This document shows, in pieces, positions 61,072-64,000 of a stretch of 64,000 bases of DNA. This DNA is from Lobosporangium transversale (Eukaryota; Mortierellomycota; Mortierellomycetes; Mortierellales; Mortierellaceae). The notes below the pieces were generated by a model. It was not told the DNA's origin. It was given only the letters and a program-made list of their open reading frames with translations, and did no database searches. Numbering within the stretch: position 1 is the first letter of the stretch; each line of letters starts with the position of its first letter. The DNA lies in assembly GCF_002105155.1 (NCBI RefSeq), contig NW_019028992.1, positions 248,001 to 312,000 on the forward strand, given 5' to 3'. Both the position numbers and the translations under genes were made by a program.

Positions 61072-61345
61072 GGAGACTTTTTTCCTTTTTTTTGAAATAA
61101 GCAAAGAGGAATGAGGAAAGAATGCAACACGAACTCACCAACTCCATCGCCACTCATTCACCCATCCTCATCCACATGATCTGCATGAACCGCATGACCA
61201 GTAATTTTAACCAATCAGACATCACCACATCAATTTTTTTTTATTTATTATTTTATTTATTTCTCCTCTCTTCTCTTCGTTTTCTTTATTTCCATCAATT
61301 TTTTTTTTCTCTTTTCTTCTTCGATTTATGATCTCCTTCATTTTT

Positions 61346-61356
61346 GACGGGAAGGA
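61346..61356 (+). other. Polypurine tract
   Basis: GACGGGAAGGA directly precedes the TG of the 3' LTR. It is purine except for one C, as expected for the second-strand primer site. Confidence 0.7.
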
Positions 61357-61569
61357 TGCAAACGTGTTATACAATACTGACTCAAACCTTTGAGGAGGGC
61401 TCAACTATCACGCGCACCCCAGGCGCCAAGACGCCAAGCCCAAGTGCCAAGACACCAAGCCCCAACCCTATCAATTATCAGTATAAATAGTCCACTACGT
61501 TATAGCCAAATAAAGTATCCTTTGACCTTCGATTCCACCTAAGATCACCTTTGATTGTTACTATTTACA
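61357..61569 (+). repeat. 3' LTR
   Basis: 213 bp, same sequence as the 5' LTR by eye, ending CTATTTACA and followed by the duplicated GGAGT at 61570-61574. The identity indicates recent insertion. Confidence 0.93.
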
Positions 61570-63075
61570 GGAGTAAAGCACAGATGGACAGGATCAATAT
61601 CATTCTTACAGGCGACAAGGAAGCTGGAAAAGACAAGGACGATGAATGGCCTGATAGAGAAACGCTGTGGAGAGTTGAAGTCGGCAACAGGGAAAATGAT
61701 AGACAAAGTGCTGGGACGTGGTGGCGGTAAAGTGACAATAGACCGGATCCAGGACGACGAAGGTGGTGTCACAGTGAATATTCTAGAGCCACAGCAAGTT
61801 AAAGAGAAGGTACGGGCATGGTTCGACAAGTGGCACGGACCTAGGCCGTCAAAACCGCTAGAGCCGGGTTCGAGATGGCAGAAGCAATATAGACCTCAGA
61901 GGTGGATCAAGAGTGAATGGTACGACGGCCTGATGGATCCACCAAGCAGAAATGAGTTTTCAGCTGTGGTCCTGGATGCACCCAAAAACAAGGCAGCTGG
62001 TGTGTCAGGCATTACGAACGAAATGATCCAACACCAAGCACCGCAGGGGCTCTTTATCCTCTTCCAAATCATAAGTGCCACTATCGTGCAAGAAGACGTC
62101 CTCAAGGATTGGAAGACGGGGCTCCTCTATTGCATACCAAAAGCTCCAGAATGGTCAGGAAACATGGCAGAGGTAAGGCCGATAGCTTTGTTGGAGCACG
62201 CACGGAAAATAATGTTTGCAGTAATAACAAATAGGTTAAGCGCGATCATGGCCAGGCACGATATTCTACGAGGACCAAACTTCTCTGTTCTTAAAGGTAC
62301 TACCACTAAGGATCCAATCCATATCCTGCAAGCGGCAATGGAAGACGCAAGAGAGTTCAAGAAAGAACAGTGGAGTGTGTTCCAAGACATGAAACGGTGT
62401 TTCGACTCTGTCAACTGCGCGCCCGATGGGATGCTTTCTCGCGGACTAAGACGGCTCCAAGTCCCTGAACAGTTCATACGCCTATGTGAAAACATCGCCA
62501 TTTCCAAAGTGAACAGGGTGATTACTGAGTACGGACCAACTGACGAGTATCATCCAGAGTGCGGTTTGGATCAAGGTGGAGTGGAATGTCCGCTTTTATG
62601 GAGAATAGCATATGATGCACTCCTGTGTGAAATTATGGACCATAGCACTGGATATAGTCTAGAGGGACCAAGAGGGACACCATCAGTTGCTGGCCTTGCT
62701 TTCGTAGATGATACTACATGGATATCGGACTCCAAAGCACATATGCAGGAGATACTTGACATTGCAACGACATTCTTCATTCTTAACGGGGTGGAAGTGA
62801 ACGCCAAGAAAACGCAGGTCATCTGTATCAACAGCAAGCAGGATAGGAGGAGCACGCTGAAATTTGGGACACCTACAGAAGAGATCCGACCAGTGGAAAA
62901 GAATGAATCGGTACGGATTCTTGGTGTTTGGGTCACAGCAACAGGAAATCCAACAGCAACACAGCAAATAGTGGAGCAGGAAATAGAAACGACCTGTAAC
63001 ATTTTCCGGTCCAAAGCCCTGACAGATCGGCAGACAACGTACATATCAGACTGGATGGTCGTCAACATGCCTGCA
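61570..63075 (+). pseudogene. LINE ORF2 3' part: reverse transcriptase, truncated
   Basis: After the GGAGT duplication the LINE frame resumes in the register it had at 55226 and stays open for about 500 codons. LINE reverse-transcriptase blocks are clear: KNKAAGVSGITNEMIQ, VRPIALLEHARKIMFAVITN, FQDMKRCFDSVNC, LDQGGVECPLLWRIAYDALL and the catalytic FVDD in GLAFVDDTTWIS, then NGVEVNAKKTQVICIN. The thumb and any C-terminal zinc finger are missing. Near 63069 the LINE sequence passes into the dispersed repeat also found at 44990-45660. Together with 51170-55226 it makes one LINE copy that was already dead (frameshifts, stop) before or after the chromovirus jumped in. Confidence 0.82.
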
Positions 63076-63652
63076 GGAACGCTTTTCGTTTTCTTTTTAT
63101 TGAAACTTCAGGAGCAAGGCTGCCTCGATTATTCTCTACAACAGAACACTCCAACTGTTCCTTGTAAGGATCTTTAGTCTAGTTGCTGAGAGGTTGTGTC
63201 TTCTGTGCAGCGTGTGCTTGCTGTTTCTATTTTTTTTTTTCTTTTTTTTCTTCACCCAGCTTGGGCTTAGCAGCAAAGCCGGTGGGATTCAACGCCCGCG
63301 TCTCAATCTGGGGCGAGAAAGGTTGTGCATGCTACGCGTGCTGTTACGTACCGAGGTTTGGGAGTGCGGCTCAGGTGCACTACCATTTTTATTCATAAGG
63401 TCAGAGTATTACGTGACGGTCATAGAGAGTCCTTAATAAAAGGCTCTCGTTTGACAACAATAATAAAAACAACTTTTGATCTCCTTGACTTCGGACTGAC
63501 CATAAAATATCTCACGTGCTACGCGTGCTTTGCTCTTTTTTCTTTTTCTTTTTTTTTTTTTTCTTTACCCAGCTTAGCTTGGGTTTAGCAGCAAGGCCGG
63601 TGGGATTTAGCGCTCGAGTCTCAATCTGGGACGCTACGCGTGCTTTGTTGCT

Positions 63653-63683
<31 letters not shown>

Positions 63684-64000
63684 CCCTTCATTTTTTATTT
63701 ATTTAGTTATAAAGCCCGCCGGTGCATGTGGGCTACATCGCTTCCTCCTCTAGTCATCAAGTTGTAAACAAAAAAGTCTGTTCGCCATCAAGTACAGTTA
63801 CGGAGACACTGAAGTACCATCCTGTTATTGTCTGTGCGTCTTCCAATGCCATGCTGAAATGGCTTGGATTCTAATGAATAGTTTACTTTGTAGTGTTTAG
63901 GATTCTTAAGAACATACAATTGCAATGACAAGCAGCCTTTCATCTTTCCACACACAATTTAAATCAGCGATGCTCGTCCCAGGCAAGAATATCTGTAACA
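63076..64000. repeat. Right-end block of dispersed repeats
   Basis: 63085-63230 is related to the ~250-bp units at 45.0-45.6 kb (GAAACTTCAG, GCAAGGC, AGGATCTTTAGTC, GGTTGTGTC). 63253-63330 and 63568-63640 are direct copies of each other (ACCCAGCTTGG, GCAGCAAGGCCGGTGGGATT, GTCTCAATCTGGG). 63385-63512 is an inverted relative of 46126-46250. T-rich runs fill the gaps, with the longest at 63660-63683. No gene is recognised in the last 400 bp. Confidence 0.6.

Larger units (their letters stand above)
55227..61569 (+). mobile_element. Complete Ty3/gypsy chromovirus, 6.34 kb
   Basis: Seemingly identical 213-bp LTRs (TG..CA ends), a primer-binding site, gag, pol with protease-RT-RNase H-integrase-chromodomain order, a purine tract and a perfect GGAGT duplication are all present. 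gag and pol are open, so this copy looks intact and recent. It inserted into ORF2 of an already broken LINE. The chromodomain places it among the chromoviruses, whose integrases are often guided by histone marks. Confidence 0.93.

Overview
This is nuclear DNA of a fungus. The coding genes have many short spliceosomal introns (GT..AG, mostly 50-300 nt, several with poly-A or poly-T runs of 15-30 nt). The products are fungal: PKC1 with HR1-C2-C1-kinase order, FHA-forkhead factor, YVH1 phosphatase, PKA regulatory subunit, subunit f of the mitochondrial ATP synthase and an RGS protein. The low-GC, homopolymer-rich intergenic DNA and the transposon content (LINE, Ty3/gypsy chromovirus, MULE-, hAT- and Tc1/mariner-like elements, Helitron-type helicase relic) suggest an early-diverging fungus, most likely Mucoromycota/Mortierellomycotina. 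That placement is inference; no rRNA or ITS is present.

Layout. (1) 1-14 kb is repeat-rich: a dead Pif1/Helitron helicase relic, a zinc-knuckle fragment, a small foldback element, then two apparently identical 3.08-kb direct copies carrying a four-exon type-B carboxylesterase gene. Between the copies lie a LINE 3' relic and a Tc1/mariner-type deletion derivative. Diverged homology outside the identical tracts suggests an old duplication that was homogenised recently. (2) 14-43.3 kb is a housekeeping and signalling island: DUF4604/KIAA1143-like protein (-), YVH1 phosphatase (+), FHA-forkhead factor (-), PKA regulatory subunit (+), ATP synthase subunit f (-), RGS-domain protein (-), a ~6.8-kb gene-poor stretch, a TrhO/rhodanese-type tRNA hydroxylase homologue (-) and PKC1 (+). 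PKA-R, RGS and PKC1 are all signal-transduction components, but nothing in the sequence shows that they are co-regulated. (3) 43.3-64 kb is a transposon graveyard and nest. It holds MULE-like elements with perfect 9-bp target duplications, three palindromic hAT-like MITEs (one inside an exon of a PD-(D/E)XK-like gene), tRNA-Glu and tRNA-Asp-like sequences duplicated together, and a LINE broken by a palindromic element and by a complete 6.34-kb Ty3/gypsy chromovirus with seemingly identical 213-bp LTRs and a GGAGT target duplication.

The most interesting details are: a complete-looking -1 frameshift signal between gag and pol of the chromovirus (slippery GGGAAAA, then a 9-bp stem that could extend to a pseudoknot); a long antisense ORF in its 3' region; the recently homogenised carboxylesterase pair; the hAT-like MITE family with 8-bp duplications; and MULE-like elements sitting next to both tRNA-Glu copies. 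I see no wholly new multi-gene system. All splice sites and identities were read by eye, without alignment software.
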